DNA of 60,464 nt from a virus. Location of the stretch: positions 1 through 60,464 of the IMG/VR virus record IMGVR_UViG_3300037014_000313; one strand, given 5' to 3'. Numbering within the stretch: position 1 is the first letter of the stretch; each line of letters opens with the position of its first letter. The notes under the pieces are model-generated. The model was not told where the DNA came from. It worked only from the letters and a program-made list of their open reading frames with translations, and ran no database searches. Positions 6,915-16,407 of this stretch are shown here, piece after piece. The position numbers and the translations under genes were made by a program.

Positions 6915-7581
6915 GCCCCCCGGCTGACTTCAGCCAGAGGTCTTCTGTCCAGACCCAGGATGCCACGGACTGTTTGTAGCTCTCGGGCTCTGTGGCGATC
7001 CCCTGCATCAACACGACCTCCGGGCACCAGACGATTGATTTCCCGCCTTCTTCAGGGTAATGGACCGACGTGGAGGCGATGAAGTCGAAGTCACCGCAGT
7101 ACCGTCTTCCCCACTGTCCCAGGCGCCCGGGCACGTTCGGTGCGACGAAGTTCTGGTTGGCGACATTCCCCTCCCGAAGCTTCGGATCCCCATCACGCCA
7201 AATCGGAATCCCGCCGATGTAGATCACCCTGAACATGAATGGCCGGCCGGGATGCTGCATGATCTTGCTGCGGATCGTCGCCAGTGCCCACGGCGCCACC
7301 CTGTCGTCATCGTCGACACCCCAGATGTGGGTGCCCTTGGCCTTCGAGATCGCATACTCGCGCTGTGGGTACCCCCAACGCCGGATCGGTTCCATCTCGA
7401 AGTACCTGACGTTGTCACGCCCAAATGCCGCCACCGTCTCCCTGATGGCCGGCGACGGCGCATCCCCCACGAGAATCCATTCGTCGCGATCGCCAAGCTG
7501 GGGCAGCAGATCCTTCGCGAGCTGCAGCAGGGACGACCGGCCGAGGGTTGGCGTGAAGATCGAAATCGCGGGTTCAGGCAT
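6895..7581 (-). CDS. Glycosyltransferase family 2-like protein (228 aa)
   Basis: The start at 7581 gives the N-terminus MPEPAISIFTPTLGRSSLL, the standard GT-A nucleotide-binding strand. GTHIWGVDDDDRVAPWALA carries the metal-binding Asp cluster, and the C-terminal part has the tryptophans and acidic residues seen near acceptor sites. It is the last gene of the leftward virion unit and overlaps the next upstream gene by 8 bases. The convergent junction at 6.9 kb has no visible terminator. Confidence 0.8.
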   Translation of the reverse strand: MPEPAISIFTPTLGRSSLLQLAKDLLPQLGDRDEWILVGDAPSPAIRETVAAFGRDNVRYFEMEPIRRWGYPQREYAISKAKGTHIWGVDDDDRVAPWALATIRSKIMQHPGRPFMFRVIYIGGIPIWRDGDPKLREGNVANQNFVAPNVPGRLGQWGRRYCGDFDFIASTSVHYPEEGGKSIVWCPEVVLMQGIATEPESYKQSVASWVWTEDLWLKSAGGLTSGSA

Positions 7582-8245
7582 GGTGTCTCCTGTCCATGAT
7601 TCCACGAACCTCCCGTAGCTGCGCAAGCTTCGTGTCGTTTCCGATAATCCAATTCGCGTGGTGCATCGCGATGTCACCGGGAGGGTCGAGGTCCATACCA
7701 GGAGTCCATGGCGAGCCGTGCGTCCAGTAGCGAGAAGGCAAGATCCCCATCTTTGCCTCATGCTCGTCTGCCGTCACGACCCGCAGCGCACCCTGATCGT
7801 CCACGGCCGGGTCGTCTTTGTAGCGCAGATACAACCGCGCCCTGTCGAACAGGTGCCACGATGCGGGCACGGCGCGGATGACCATGAAGCCGGCGCAGAG
7901 CCATTCAAGGACGGGAGCGTGCCACGATCTGCGGTCGTGCTGGAAGAGGACGTCGTAATTTTGCATCAGGGTCCGGATGTCGTCCGCGATCGGATGGAAG
8001 AACTGGATATCGACGTCGCTCATCACAAAGATCGACCCCTCCTGCTGTTGCATAATCTGACTCAGGACAAGGTCGAGTTTTTTCTCCATGATCTTGTGCC
8101 AGGCACCCTGGGCGTAAACAGCAGGGCCTGCGCTGAACAGCCGGATCACGGGGCAGCAGTCGGCCGGCACGGACCGCAGCCAGTGGTTTAGCATCTCCTC
8201 GTACAACCCTGAGGCGAAGGTGACAAGGTTGAGCCTTGGATCCAT
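7574..8245 (-). CDS. Nucleotide-diphospho-sugar transferase-like protein (223 aa)
   Basis: ATG 8245 is taken; an upstream in-frame TTG exists at 8305. SIFVMSDVDIQFFHPIADDI contains a DxD sugar-nucleotide motif, and VLEWLCAGFMVIRA with DEHEAKMGILPSRYW is characteristic of the Nucleotid_trans (GT77-like) fold. It forms a pair with the adjoining GT2 gene. Acceptor unknown. Confidence 0.7.
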   Translation of the reverse strand: MDPRLNLVTFASGLYEEMLNHWLRSVPADCCPVIRLFSAGPAVYAQGAWHKIMEKKLDLVLSQIMQQQEGSIFVMSDVDIQFFHPIADDIRTLMQNYDVLFQHDRRSWHAPVLEWLCAGFMVIRAVPASWHLFDRARLYLRYKDDPAVDDQGALRVVTADEHEAKMGILPSRYWTHGSPWTPGMDLDPPGDIAMHHANWIIGNDTKLAQLREVRGIMDRRHHA

Positions 8246-8366
8246 GTCGTCTACCCCGAGGGGGATCGGGGCCCGCCCGGGCACAAAACGTGTCCGGGTA
8301 CACAACCGTGGAAGGACGGTCGTGGGAGCCTACGGACCCCGATCCTTTTCAAGGGCTCCTGCAGGA

Positions 8367-9083
8367 TCAGACCACCCCGGTGTCGTTCTTGTCGTAGATG
8401 CGGGAGTTGGCGTCAAGGAGACCCTTGTCGGCCATGACCTTCCTGATGATCTCCTTCAGGCCGTCACCGCTGGGAATCGCCGCGGAGAGTTCCTGCTTCA
8501 GGCCATCGGGAAGACCTGACTTCTGGATCTTGTCGATGGCGTAGCCCTGGATCTTGTCCAACCAGTCCCTCCCCTGATCCACCGCAACCTGAAGGCTTAC
8601 GAGCACGGCTTCGTTCTTGGCGGCGCCATTGCCGAGTCGGGGTGAGATCTTGCTGATGATGGGTCCTACGAACGGGATCGCCCCGAGGCTGCCGCTTCGA
8701 AGTGCAGCACCCAGCAGGGTGAGACCGGCTCCGATCGCAAACGCCATGCCTCCGAAGGTGGTAGCCTGTTTCTTGTGCTCGGCTTCAGACTTCTTTCGTT
8801 CCTCGTCCGATGTCTCGGGGCTGTAGGGCTGGAGACGTGCCGGATCCTTGGGCGGCCCCCAGTTTTCCTTCTGCTTGGCGCTGTTGAGCTCGATGTCCTT
8901 GGCGGCAGCCTTCGCCTTGTCGGGGACGGTGGCATCGGCCTGGATGCGCTTCGCCGCCTCCTCGTTCTGGTGCGCCAGCGCCCTGTCGCCATCCGTCACC
9001 GTGTTCTTCGACGTCGACGCGAAGCATCCCGTGAGAAAGGGAACCAACATGACAAACACCACGACCGCCATGAATCGCCTCAT
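8367..9083 (-). CDS. Phage lipoprotein with a central hydrophobic segment (238 aa)
   Basis: The start at 9083 has CAGGAGG upstream. MRRFMAVVVFVMLVPFLTGC is a textbook lipoprotein signal with lipobox LTGC. A charged helical region (residues about 25-95) is followed by GGMAFAIGAGLTLLGAAL, a possible membrane segment, and an amphipathic C-terminus. It sits beside a small tail-anchored protein in what may be the lysis cassette, so an outer-membrane spanin-like role is conceivable, but its size is unusual. Confidence 0.7.
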   Translation of the reverse strand: MRRFMAVVVFVMLVPFLTGCFASTSKNTVTDGDRALAHQNEEAAKRIQADATVPDKAKAAAKDIELNSAKQKENWGPPKDPARLQPYSPETSDEERKKSEAEHKKQATTFGGMAFAIGAGLTLLGAALRSGSLGAIPFVGPIISKISPRLGNGAAKNEAVLVSLQVAVDQGRDWLDKIQGYAIDKIQKSGLPDGLKQELSAAIPSGDGLKEIIRKVMADKGLLDANSRIYDKNDTGVV

Positions 9084-9147
9084 CTCATTCCTCCTGAAAA
9101 AGAAATCAACAGATCCCACATGAAAAACGCTTTTGACTGGACCACGT

Positions 9148-9408
9148 CTACTTCGGCACGCCCTTAAACCAATTCCAGGCGCCGATGAGGAAGGTGACGA
9201 TGACAGCGCCCCAGATGGCCATCCACCACTTCTGCGTCTCCTTGTGGTCGTCGAGGTGGCCACGAAGGGTTTCCTTGTGCGCGCCCATGCAGACATGGAT
9301 CTCGGTCACGGTCTTCATGTCCGAGACCATGTGATCCCTGATGTCGACAGAGAGGGAATCGATCTTCGAATGCAAGACCCCGATCGCCTCTCTCAGTTCT
9401 GCGTCCAT
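9148..9408 (-). CDS. XhlA/holin-like small membrane protein (86 aa)
   Basis: A predicted coiled-coil N-terminal part (MDAELREAIGVLHSKIDSLS) is followed by one C-terminal transmembrane segment (KWWMAIWGAVIVTFLIGAW) and a short basic tail. This is the architecture of XhlA-type proteins that accompany holins. With the adjacent lipoprotein it suggests a lysis or membrane-anchoring cassette. No endolysin is found next to it. Confidence 0.6.
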   Translation of the reverse strand: MDAELREAIGVLHSKIDSLSVDIRDHMVSDMKTVTEIHVCMGAHKETLRGHLDDHKETQKWWMAIWGAVIVTFLIGAWNWFKGVPK

Positions 9409-9417
9409 GGTGCGCTC

Positions 9418-9615
9418 CTATTCCTTTTCAAGACGACGATGGATGGCGTTCATGGCGGTTTCGACGGCAACCTTTTCCTCGGTCGTGAGGTCTTCGGAGG
9501 TTGTAATTGCGGAGAGTCTGTCTCCGTCTTTGTAGACACGGACAACCTTCTCGCACGCCCCCATGGCGGCCATGCACAACTCGGTGCAGTCGTAATCGTA
9601 CTTGTAGGTTGCCAT
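9418..9615 (-). CDS. Small hypothetical protein (65 aa)
   Basis: ATG 9615 follows GGAGACCTACTGAA, where the ribosome site and the upstream stop overlap. The sequence is mixed alpha/beta with three cysteines and an amphipathic C-terminal helix (TEEKVAVETAMNAIHRRLEK). No family recognised. It lies between the tail fibre and the membrane-protein pair. Confidence 0.6.
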   Translation of the reverse strand: MATYKYDYDCTELCMAAMGACEKVVRVYKDGDRLSAITTSEDLTTEEKVAVETAMNAIHRRLEKE

Positions 9616-9616
9616 T

Positions 9617-11221
9617 TCAGTAGGTCTCCACGACGCACACGGTATCGGAACATCCTGTTGACACAGCGGTTTGAAGCTTGAGCGAGACGTCGTCGTTGGC
9701 GGCGAAGCTTGCGCTCACGGCATCGATCGACGCCAGCGTGTTCAGTCCTGTCAGGCTCACCGTAAGGGTGGTGTCGACTCCGTTCTTTCTCACGGTCCAG
9801 GTGTCGGTCTTGCCGACTCCTGGGGGCGTCTGGCTGCGGGCGTGCAGTTTCTTGATAACGCATTTTCGCGGAACGTTAAGCTTGATCTCGGTCGCCGTGA
9901 CCGCGGCAGAACCGGGACGGTAGAATCTCGTGGCATTCGAAGGCGAGCCGCCGGGATCCGCCCAGACGATGGAGAACGAGATCTGTGTCGCCGTGAACCC
10001 ATAGCCATTTGCGTTGGAATGGATGAGATCGATCTGGCCCAGCTCCATGTTCCCCAGGGTCCTGGACACGTCAGCGAGATCTCCATCGGCAACGCCCGTG
10101 ACGGCCCCGAGGAGGCAGCCGGCGAAGTTGGTCTCTATGGCGATGGCATCGATTCCGCCGTGGACGACCCAGTTGCAGTCCCTGACGAAGAAGTTGGAAG
10201 CGGAGACGTTCTGGAGCAGGGCCCGCTTGACTCCGCTTCCTGTTGAATTCACGGTGACTGAACTGGCGTGGATGGCATTGACTTCGCGTGCGGGCATGCC
10301 CGTGCATTGGACGAGGATCCCGGTGACGTTCGAAGCGCCGGGCCCGGCGCCGGAGTTGTCGATTTCGAGATCGACGTGATCCACCTCTGCGGTCAGATTT
10401 GTGGTGCCGCCGAACTTGATCCCCGTCAGCGTGTAATGCCCGGCAGAGGTGAGTTCGAGCTCGAAGTCCTGGATGTACGAGTTCTCACCCATCGTGACAA
10501 GGGTTGTGTCGGCCGTGACGTTCAGGAGCTTGATCCGACAGACGGCTTCGGAGACTCCACGAAGTGAAATACCTGTTGGAATCACAAGCCCGCCCACTGG
10601 AGGCGTATAGATTCCAGGCATCACCAGAACCGCATCCCCGGAGATCGAAGCCGCAAGCGCGGCCTGGATGGTTTGGAATGGGCGTGTCGTGTCTTCTCGG
10701 GCGCCCGTGGCGTCGTTGCCGTAGGTTCCGTCGACGATCGTCAGGTTGCCGCGAAGAAAGGCGGTGGGGCCCAGGTATTCGGATGGCGTGAACCACTTCG
10801 TGGTGCCGTCGTTGTCGATCCAGACCGAACGATACTGCGACACCAGGTCCTTGTAGGCGGCGCCGTTGATGGTGTCGGTGGCATTCTGGATCCTGACGTA
10901 ATTGGCCGAGGCGTCCATCTTCATGATGGCGTACTGCCGCCCCGGCTCGTCGACGGCCTTCGGGATCGTGATCGTGACGTTCCCAGCCGTGGCGTCCACG
11001 GGGATGAAGAAGTCGTTGACGGTGGCGATGTAGTCGGCGGTCTGCGGCCTGACTTTCGAGATCGACAGCAGCGCCTCCACGAGGGCCACGCCTTCGAGCG
11101 CCATCTGATGCCAGCCCTGGGGCTTGGGATAGAGGAACTTGTTGCCGGCAACGAGGCCTGAAGTGGGGGTCTCCTGCTCCAGGCGATCGATCAGGGCGTC
11201 AACGTGTCTCTGGTCCACCAT
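9617..11221 (-). CDS. Tail fibre/spike with a beta-helix domain (534 aa)
   Basis: The N-terminal region (residues 1-150) looks like a virion-attachment part. YGNDATGAREDTTRPFQTIQ and AALAASISGDAVLVMPGIY are typical of phage fibres with a right-handed beta-helix, and repeated Val/Ile/Asn rungs follow to about residue 420. The C-terminal 100 residues form a beta-sandwich-like tip (TWTVRKNGVDTTLTVSLTG). Probably a receptor-binding fibre. Its start overlaps the upstream stop by one base. Confidence 0.75.
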   Translation of the reverse strand: MVDQRHVDALIDRLEQETPTSGLVAGNKFLYPKPQGWHQMALEGVALVEALLSISKVRPQTADYIATVNDFFIPVDATAGNVTITIPKAVDEPGRQYAIMKMDASANYVRIQNATDTINGAAYKDLVSQYRSVWIDNDGTTKWFTPSEYLGPTAFLRGNLTIVDGTYGNDATGAREDTTRPFQTIQAALAASISGDAVLVMPGIYTPPVGGLVIPTGISLRGVSEAVCRIKLLNVTADTTLVTMGENSYIQDFELELTSAGHYTLTGIKFGGTTNLTAEVDHVDLEIDNSGAGPGASNVTGILVQCTGMPAREVNAIHASSVTVNSTGSGVKRALLQNVSASNFFVRDCNWVVHGGIDAIAIETNFAGCLLGAVTGVADGDLADVSRTLGNMELGQIDLIHSNANGYGFTATQISFSIVWADPGGSPSNATRFYRPGSAAVTATEIKLNVPRKCVIKKLHARSQTPPGVGKTDTWTVRKNGVDTTLTVSLTGLNTLASIDAVSASFAANDDVSLKLQTAVSTGCSDTVCVVETY

Positions 11222-11796
11222 CAGATGTTACCTCTTGCGGTCTTGTACGCAAGCTCGATGTCGGAGATCTCCAGCCATTGGCCGGTGGCGTTCGTGTTGG
11301 ATTCGAGCTCGAGGGTGGCGAAGTCGCCTGGGTAGTAGGTGTGGGATGGCGTCAACAGCTTGAGCTCGTAATCGGGAGTCGCGATGGTGGGAAAGATGCT
11401 GATGCCGTTGATGGCGGGATCGGTGACGCTGCCGTGGTACAGGGTCGCGAGGAAGCTGACGGGGGTCGCCGCCGAGCGCCTGACTTTGAAGATGAGAGCG
11501 TCCGCGGGAAAGCGGCCGAAGTCGTCGGGGAGGATGAACGTCTTCCGGATCTTCGACTGCTTCGCGCCGCCGTTCACGGCGGTGACGCGCGTCGTCAGCC
11601 GATGCGGGACCGCGTCGAAGACGGTGTCCATGACGTGACCGCTCACGGCCTGGTAGAAGTGCCACTGCGTCTGCTCGAGGGGGATGTAGTGACGGAGGTT
11701 CTTGATGCCGTCGTGGCCGAACTGCACGTCGGTCAGGAGGTAGACGAACTCCCCCGCCTGGATCTCCTCGTGCCTGATCGGACGCAGGGCTTTCAT
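11221..11796 (-). CDS. Probable tail-tip/fibre-associated virion protein (191 aa)
   Basis: Position between tail-tip proteins and the fibre, together with a beta-rich sequence (YELKLLTPSHTYYPGDFATL), points to a virion protein. No catalytic motif. It is coupled to both neighbours by short overlaps (4 bases upstream, 1 base downstream). Exact role unknown. Confidence 0.6.
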   Translation of the reverse strand: MKALRPIRHEEIQAGEFVYLLTDVQFGHDGIKNLRHYIPLEQTQWHFYQAVSGHVMDTVFDAVPHRLTTRVTAVNGGAKQSKIRKTFILPDDFGRFPADALIFKVRRSAATPVSFLATLYHGSVTDPAINGISIFPTIATPDYELKLLTPSHTYYPGDFATLELESNTNATGQWLEISDIELAYKTARGNI

Positions 11797-12296
11797 TCCG
11801 GCTTAAAGGCAAATGCGTGGCGAAGGGACCAGATTTCGACGCCCTTCGCCATCGGAGTAAAAATGGACGAATTCTTCCTCACCACATAAAGGGTATAGGC
11901 TCGGCCGGAGGAATCGTCAAGATGTCTGAAGGTGGTGACCAGCCTCTTGAAGATCTTGTTGTCGATGTTCGTGGAGTCGAACAGGAAGGCCCTGCCGATG
12001 AACTCCTGCGGCGGGCCGTCATTTTCGAACTCGGCGATGAGGATCTGGAGCTCGAGGAACTCGCCGGGAGGAATGATTTCGGAAACCTTGATCCAGTGCT
12101 CGATCCTGACGGAGCCGTAGCCCACGGGCTTCGAGAACGTCCCCGTCCCCATCGTGTCCTTGCCTTCGACGTAATCGAAGACGTTGACCCTCTGCGTGCC
12201 GCCGGGGGACTGAGGCGGCGCCCAGCCCCACTGGACCTGTTGGGTCGCAGGGCTTGACAGCGTGCATTCTTCGATGGCGATTTCAGGGCTGTTCAT
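11793..12296 (-). CDS. Probable tail-tip virion protein (167 aa)
   Basis: ATG 12296 lies after a CCGGAG site and overlaps the preceding stop (ATGA). The protein is beta-rich (RIEHWIKVSEIIPPGEFLEL) and ends LRHAFAFKPE. It resembles the following protein in size and composition, suggesting a related fold. No family name can be given. Confidence 0.6.
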   Translation of the reverse strand: MNSPEIAIEECTLSSPATQQVQWGWAPPQSPGGTQRVNVFDYVEGKDTMGTGTFSKPVGYGSVRIEHWIKVSEIIPPGEFLELQILIAEFENDGPPQEFIGRAFLFDSTNIDNKIFKRLVTTFRHLDDSSGRAYTLYVVRKNSSIFTPMAKGVEIWSLRHAFAFKPE

Positions 12297-13984
12297 GGAC
12301 GCTCCGGATTGGGAACCCAGACCCATTTGTTGTTGATGGAGTCCCAAATGTGAGTCCCGAATTCCCGCAGTTGTCCGGGAGTATGAGGTGGCGGCGGCGG
12401 CATGGGAGGACGATTCGTGTTCGAAGGCGGCTTCGTCCCGTCATACTTTCCAGGGGCCGGCGCCGGAGCTCCAGATGCGCCGCCTCCGGATCCGGAATAG
12501 CTGCCGGGATTGTGGTGCCAGCTAAACGACGTGATGTCGCTCCCCCCTCCTCCAGGGCCAGTAGACATGATCATCGGACGCCATTCGCCGCACTCGTGGC
12601 CGATCCGGGTCTCGTGATCCTTGAGGTTGGTGTCGAAGATCATCTCCCCGCAAATCGGCGTCGACGTCGCCGCGGCTTCCTTCTGCTTGGCACTTTCCGT
12701 GGCGACGGCGGGAAGGCTGCCACCAAGGACGACTGTCGGAGGGAATCCTGCGGTCGGAGTCCTTCCTCCGACGTTCGGGCATTGGACGGGCTCGGTGAAG
12801 TAGATGCGGCCGCTCATGCGCTTGCCGATGGGCACGCACTTCGAATCCCCTGACTTCTGGAAGTGGGCGTCGTGGCGAAGGTACGGGATCCCCACGGGCT
12901 GGTTAAAGCGATTGCGCCACCGCGGAAGCCCGGCGTCCTCGCATTCCCTGGCGTCGATGCCGATGATGTCGTTGATCTGGCCGAGGAAGTCTAGATAGCC
13001 TTCGTAAAGCCACCCGCCCTGGAAGTAGGATTCCGTGGAGGGCTTGTCTTTGCCCTGCATTCCACCTTCGATGGAGAGATAGCCGGGGATGTAGAAATGG
13101 GCGGAATAACCTTCGGAATCTGGTCCGTCTTGATGCTCGTTTTCCTGCTTCAGATATCGCTTGAGTGGCCGATCGTCAGCGGTGATGTTCAGGCACGTCT
13201 TCCAGATGCCGTCCGCGTAGGTCTCGAGATCGCCATCAATCGCGCCGTAGCCGGGGCTGCGTTCGATCCCATCGCTGAGCGCGACACCGAATTCGTCGAC
13301 GTCTTCAACGGCCAGCGACGAGTTGATGGTCTGTCCGTCTGATTGCGGCGTTCCAGCGAATGCGCCATCACCAGTGAACCGCATCCGCTTCAGCGGCACA
13401 CTTTGCGTGGACTGTGGAACCATGAGGTCGTTGATCCTGGAGAAGTACCGGCGCGGGAAATCGAAGCCCTTGTCGTCATCGGCAAGTGGCCGGCGCGAGA
13501 TGACGAGGCTGGAGCGATTGAGCCCGTCCATCGACGATGGTTGCCACGATGGATATCCTTTGTGCGGCTCATAGAAGTCCGACACAATGGACATCTCGAA
13601 TCCAACGGTGTCGGAAGGGACGTCCCATGACAGCGCGGCGTCCGATTCCGGTTCTTCAGCCCGATCCGACGCAACGGTGTCGACTCCGCGCGTCAGCCAT
13701 CTCGCTTCGAATGCCTGCTTGCCGGGCTCGGCGAAGTGCCGGTAGTTGACCTGGTCGATGACGAATCCACCGAACTTGGGCCTGAAGTTCCATTCCTTCT
13801 CGCGCATCCACGACCGTTCGCCGGTCTTGCTGACGTAGCCGATGTCGACGAACCGCGAGATGTTCCAGCCGTCGGACTGCACGAGTTCTGGGCCGGCGAA
13901 CGGATCCGATGACGTCTCCCTGATGGGATGAAGCGCGGCATCGAGTTCGTTGTCGGGATAACGGGTGCCCTTGGAGGACGGCAT
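12293..13984 (-). CDS. Large tail-tip/baseplate-like protein (563 aa)
   Basis: A virion protein in the tail-tip cluster. The body is mixed beta, and the C-terminal 110 residues are a Gly/Pro/Ser-rich linker (GSYSGSGGGASGAPAPAPGK and a PPMPPPPPH run) ending in an aromatic tip (WDSINNKWVWVPNPERP). Such flexible tails often connect tips to fibres. It overlaps its neighbours by 1-3 bases. No enzyme motif. Confidence 0.65.
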   Translation of the reverse strand: MPSSKGTRYPDNELDAALHPIRETSSDPFAGPELVQSDGWNISRFVDIGYVSKTGERSWMREKEWNFRPKFGGFVIDQVNYRHFAEPGKQAFEARWLTRGVDTVASDRAEEPESDAALSWDVPSDTVGFEMSIVSDFYEPHKGYPSWQPSSMDGLNRSSLVISRRPLADDDKGFDFPRRYFSRINDLMVPQSTQSVPLKRMRFTGDGAFAGTPQSDGQTINSSLAVEDVDEFGVALSDGIERSPGYGAIDGDLETYADGIWKTCLNITADDRPLKRYLKQENEHQDGPDSEGYSAHFYIPGYLSIEGGMQGKDKPSTESYFQGGWLYEGYLDFLGQINDIIGIDARECEDAGLPRWRNRFNQPVGIPYLRHDAHFQKSGDSKCVPIGKRMSGRIYFTEPVQCPNVGGRTPTAGFPPTVVLGGSLPAVATESAKQKEAAATSTPICGEMIFDTNLKDHETRIGHECGEWRPMIMSTGPGGGGSDITSFSWHHNPGSYSGSGGGASGAPAPAPGKYDGTKPPSNTNRPPMPPPPPHTPGQLREFGTHIWDSINNKWVWVPNPERP

Positions 13985-16407
13985 TACTGCGCCCCTCCTT
14001 CCCGCGGAAACGGCTTCATGTGCGCGGACTGAGTCGCGACAGCCGGAGGCCGGCCTTCGATCCCGTGCATGAAGCGATTCACGCTTGAGATGGTCGTGGC
14101 TTCAGGAGGATCCTGGAGCGAGAGCTTGAACACAACCTCCGGACGGGTCCCGCACACCGTCAGCGGCCAGAATCCGATGAAGTTGAACTGGCCCCCGGCA
14201 ATCGGCTTCTCGGCCTTGCTGAGATACTGCTGGGCCTGCATCTCCGAAAGCGTGTCCAGGGCCTTCTTGTTCGTGGCGCCGTTTATGGCGATGAACTGGG
14301 TCAAGCCCTTGACCTTGATGGGGAAGGCCGGGGCCTCGGGGAATGAACCGGCGCGATAGCGGTAGTAGTCGTCGCTGCGGCCGTAGCTGCGATACCACGA
14401 CCAGATGCCGATGATCCTGGGCTCGATGACGGTGCATTCCGTGAGGTTGAGGACTTCGCGATCGCCTTCGCCGCCATCGGGCAACGCCACCTTTTCGACC
14501 CTGACGGGTGCGATGTCTTCGGCAAGCTTCGCGAACGTCTTGGGATCGTAAGACAGCGGGATGGAATCGACGTTGATGAAAACGCGCTTCCCCTTGAAGA
14601 ACTCAAGCATCAATTTCCTGATTTCGTAGGTCGAGTCCGTGAAGATCTTCGACTCCTTGTCGCCACCCCTGTAGATGACGCCGTCTATCACTTCTTGGAT
14701 TTTTGTTGAAAGCGCCAGGGCGTCTTCCTTGTAGTTCTCGATCGCGCGCAGCAGCCAGTCCAGATCGTGTCCGTCCCCGAGGGCCTTGAACGCATACGTG
14801 GGCGAGTACACGAGAGTCCCCATCACCTCCTTGAACGTGACCACCCCTTTCTTGGCATCGACCATTGCGAGATCGGTCTCGTCGATGTACATGAGGCTCC
14901 TGTTTCCGAACAGTGCCTTTCTCCCCGGCCTCCGCTCCTGCGTGGGCGTCCATGCGTCCGAAAAGAACGCGGCGCCGCGCGGGAGCGACATGTTGCCGAA
15001 GTTCAGGGCGTGGCTTGCCCCTTCAGCCCTTTCCAGTTGCATGGGCAGGAACTTTCTGAACGCGCCATTGACCATGTAGCTCTTGAAGAGGTGGGCGTGG
15101 AGGCTGCTGATGATCTGCTTCCGGATCTCATCGCTGATGGTTTTCGGGACGACTTCCTCGAACGCGGAGGATTCGTCCTTGTCCCAGTTGGCGATGACGG
15201 CTCTACGGGCGCGCACATTGTCGATGCCGTGGGCGTCCATGAACGTATTCGCTGGGATCCACTGTCCCTGCCGACCGAGAAGCCCATTCTTCTTCTCGAT
15301 GTAGCCGACATCCTTCACAACATTGATCCAATTCGGGCACTGGACTTCTTCGACGACGCGCTCGCCGATGATCTCCACGGACAACGGCTCGAGGTCGAGC
15401 GTGATCGACTTCTCGGCGACGTATCCTTCCTGCCTGTATTCTTCCGGGATCGCGTCTTCGCTGCCGCTGAACTGGGATCTCCCGGCCGGCTTCTGGCTCT
15501 GGACCCTGTCGTAAAGCGAGAACAGGGAGCCATCATACGTGGGACAAAGGACGAGATCATACCTCTGGAAAAGATCGTCAATGGCCTTCTTTGCCAGCAA
15601 CCCGCCACCGTACTTCAGGTTGTACGGCACTTTGCCGTCGATGTTCTTGGAGATGATCTCGAGCTTCGGCGGGCCCGGGAGTTGCTGAAAGAACTTGTCG
15701 ACCAAAGCCCTCAGGGACCATGGCAAGCTTTTCTTCTTGGGGCCGATGTTCTTCATGATCGATTCCGGATCAAGAAGAGGACGCCATGGATCTCCCCCCG
15801 TCAGTGCTTCATCCATGTCCTTCGTGTTTGTCAATTTGAGAGTTTGTGGATCCCAGACCAAAAGGTCGCCCCAGGCTGATTCCTCCAGGGCGTTGACGGT
15901 GCGGTTGTAGTCCCCGAAGACGTAGCCGCCCATCCCCCAGATGATGCGTTCGTCGGCGAGCTCGATCTTCACGATCGCCACGCTGGAGTCGACCGCGCTG
16001 ACGTCTTCGATGACGGCTTCGGTCCAGAAGATATTCTTCAGCGTCACCCACGACGTTTCGGCGATCTGGTTTGTGCTTTCAAGTAGAAATCTGAGATCGC
16101 CGAATGGCCCACGGAGCTTCGTCGATGGCGGCGGATTTTCGACACTGGGCCTTTCCTCGGCTACGGTCTCTCCTTTGGAATACTTCAGCGTGGGCTCCCA
16201 GGACTTCTGAATCTCTGCCTTGGTGTTGTCCTTTTCCCTCGCGCGGAGATAGAAGGCCTTCATCATTTGGAGCTTGGCCGATTTCGGGAGAGACCCGCCA
16301 AGATCTGACAGGAGGACTCGACACCATCCGCGCCCGGGCTCCATTCCAGCCCGATGCGAGAACTCGCCATCCAGGATCGGGACGTCTTGATATGTCCCGC
16401 GAATCAT
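13984..16407 (-). CDS. Tail-tip hub-like large protein (807 aa)
   Basis: The start at 16407 gives an ATGA overlap with the upstream stop; a longer start at 16446 is possible. It begins MIRGTYQDVPILDGEFSHRA and is the largest protein of the tail-tip group, which fits a baseplate hub or tail-associated protein. No lysozyme or peptidase motif was found. It is followed by three further tip proteins. Confidence 0.65.
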   Translation of the reverse strand: MIRGTYQDVPILDGEFSHRAGMEPGRGWCRVLLSDLGGSLPKSAKLQMMKAFYLRAREKDNTKAEIQKSWEPTLKYSKGETVAEERPSVENPPPSTKLRGPFGDLRFLLESTNQIAETSWVTLKNIFWTEAVIEDVSAVDSSVAIVKIELADERIIWGMGGYVFGDYNRTVNALEESAWGDLLVWDPQTLKLTNTKDMDEALTGGDPWRPLLDPESIMKNIGPKKKSLPWSLRALVDKFFQQLPGPPKLEIISKNIDGKVPYNLKYGGGLLAKKAIDDLFQRYDLVLCPTYDGSLFSLYDRVQSQKPAGRSQFSGSEDAIPEEYRQEGYVAEKSITLDLEPLSVEIIGERVVEEVQCPNWINVVKDVGYIEKKNGLLGRQGQWIPANTFMDAHGIDNVRARRAVIANWDKDESSAFEEVVPKTISDEIRKQIISSLHAHLFKSYMVNGAFRKFLPMQLERAEGASHALNFGNMSLPRGAAFFSDAWTPTQERRPGRKALFGNRSLMYIDETDLAMVDAKKGVVTFKEVMGTLVYSPTYAFKALGDGHDLDWLLRAIENYKEDALALSTKIQEVIDGVIYRGGDKESKIFTDSTYEIRKLMLEFFKGKRVFINVDSIPLSYDPKTFAKLAEDIAPVRVEKVALPDGGEGDREVLNLTECTVIEPRIIGIWSWYRSYGRSDDYYRYRAGSFPEAPAFPIKVKGLTQFIAINGATNKKALDTLSEMQAQQYLSKAEKPIAGGQFNFIGFWPLTVCGTRPEVVFKLSLQDPPEATTISSVNRFMHGIEGRPPAVATQSAHMKPFPREGGAQ

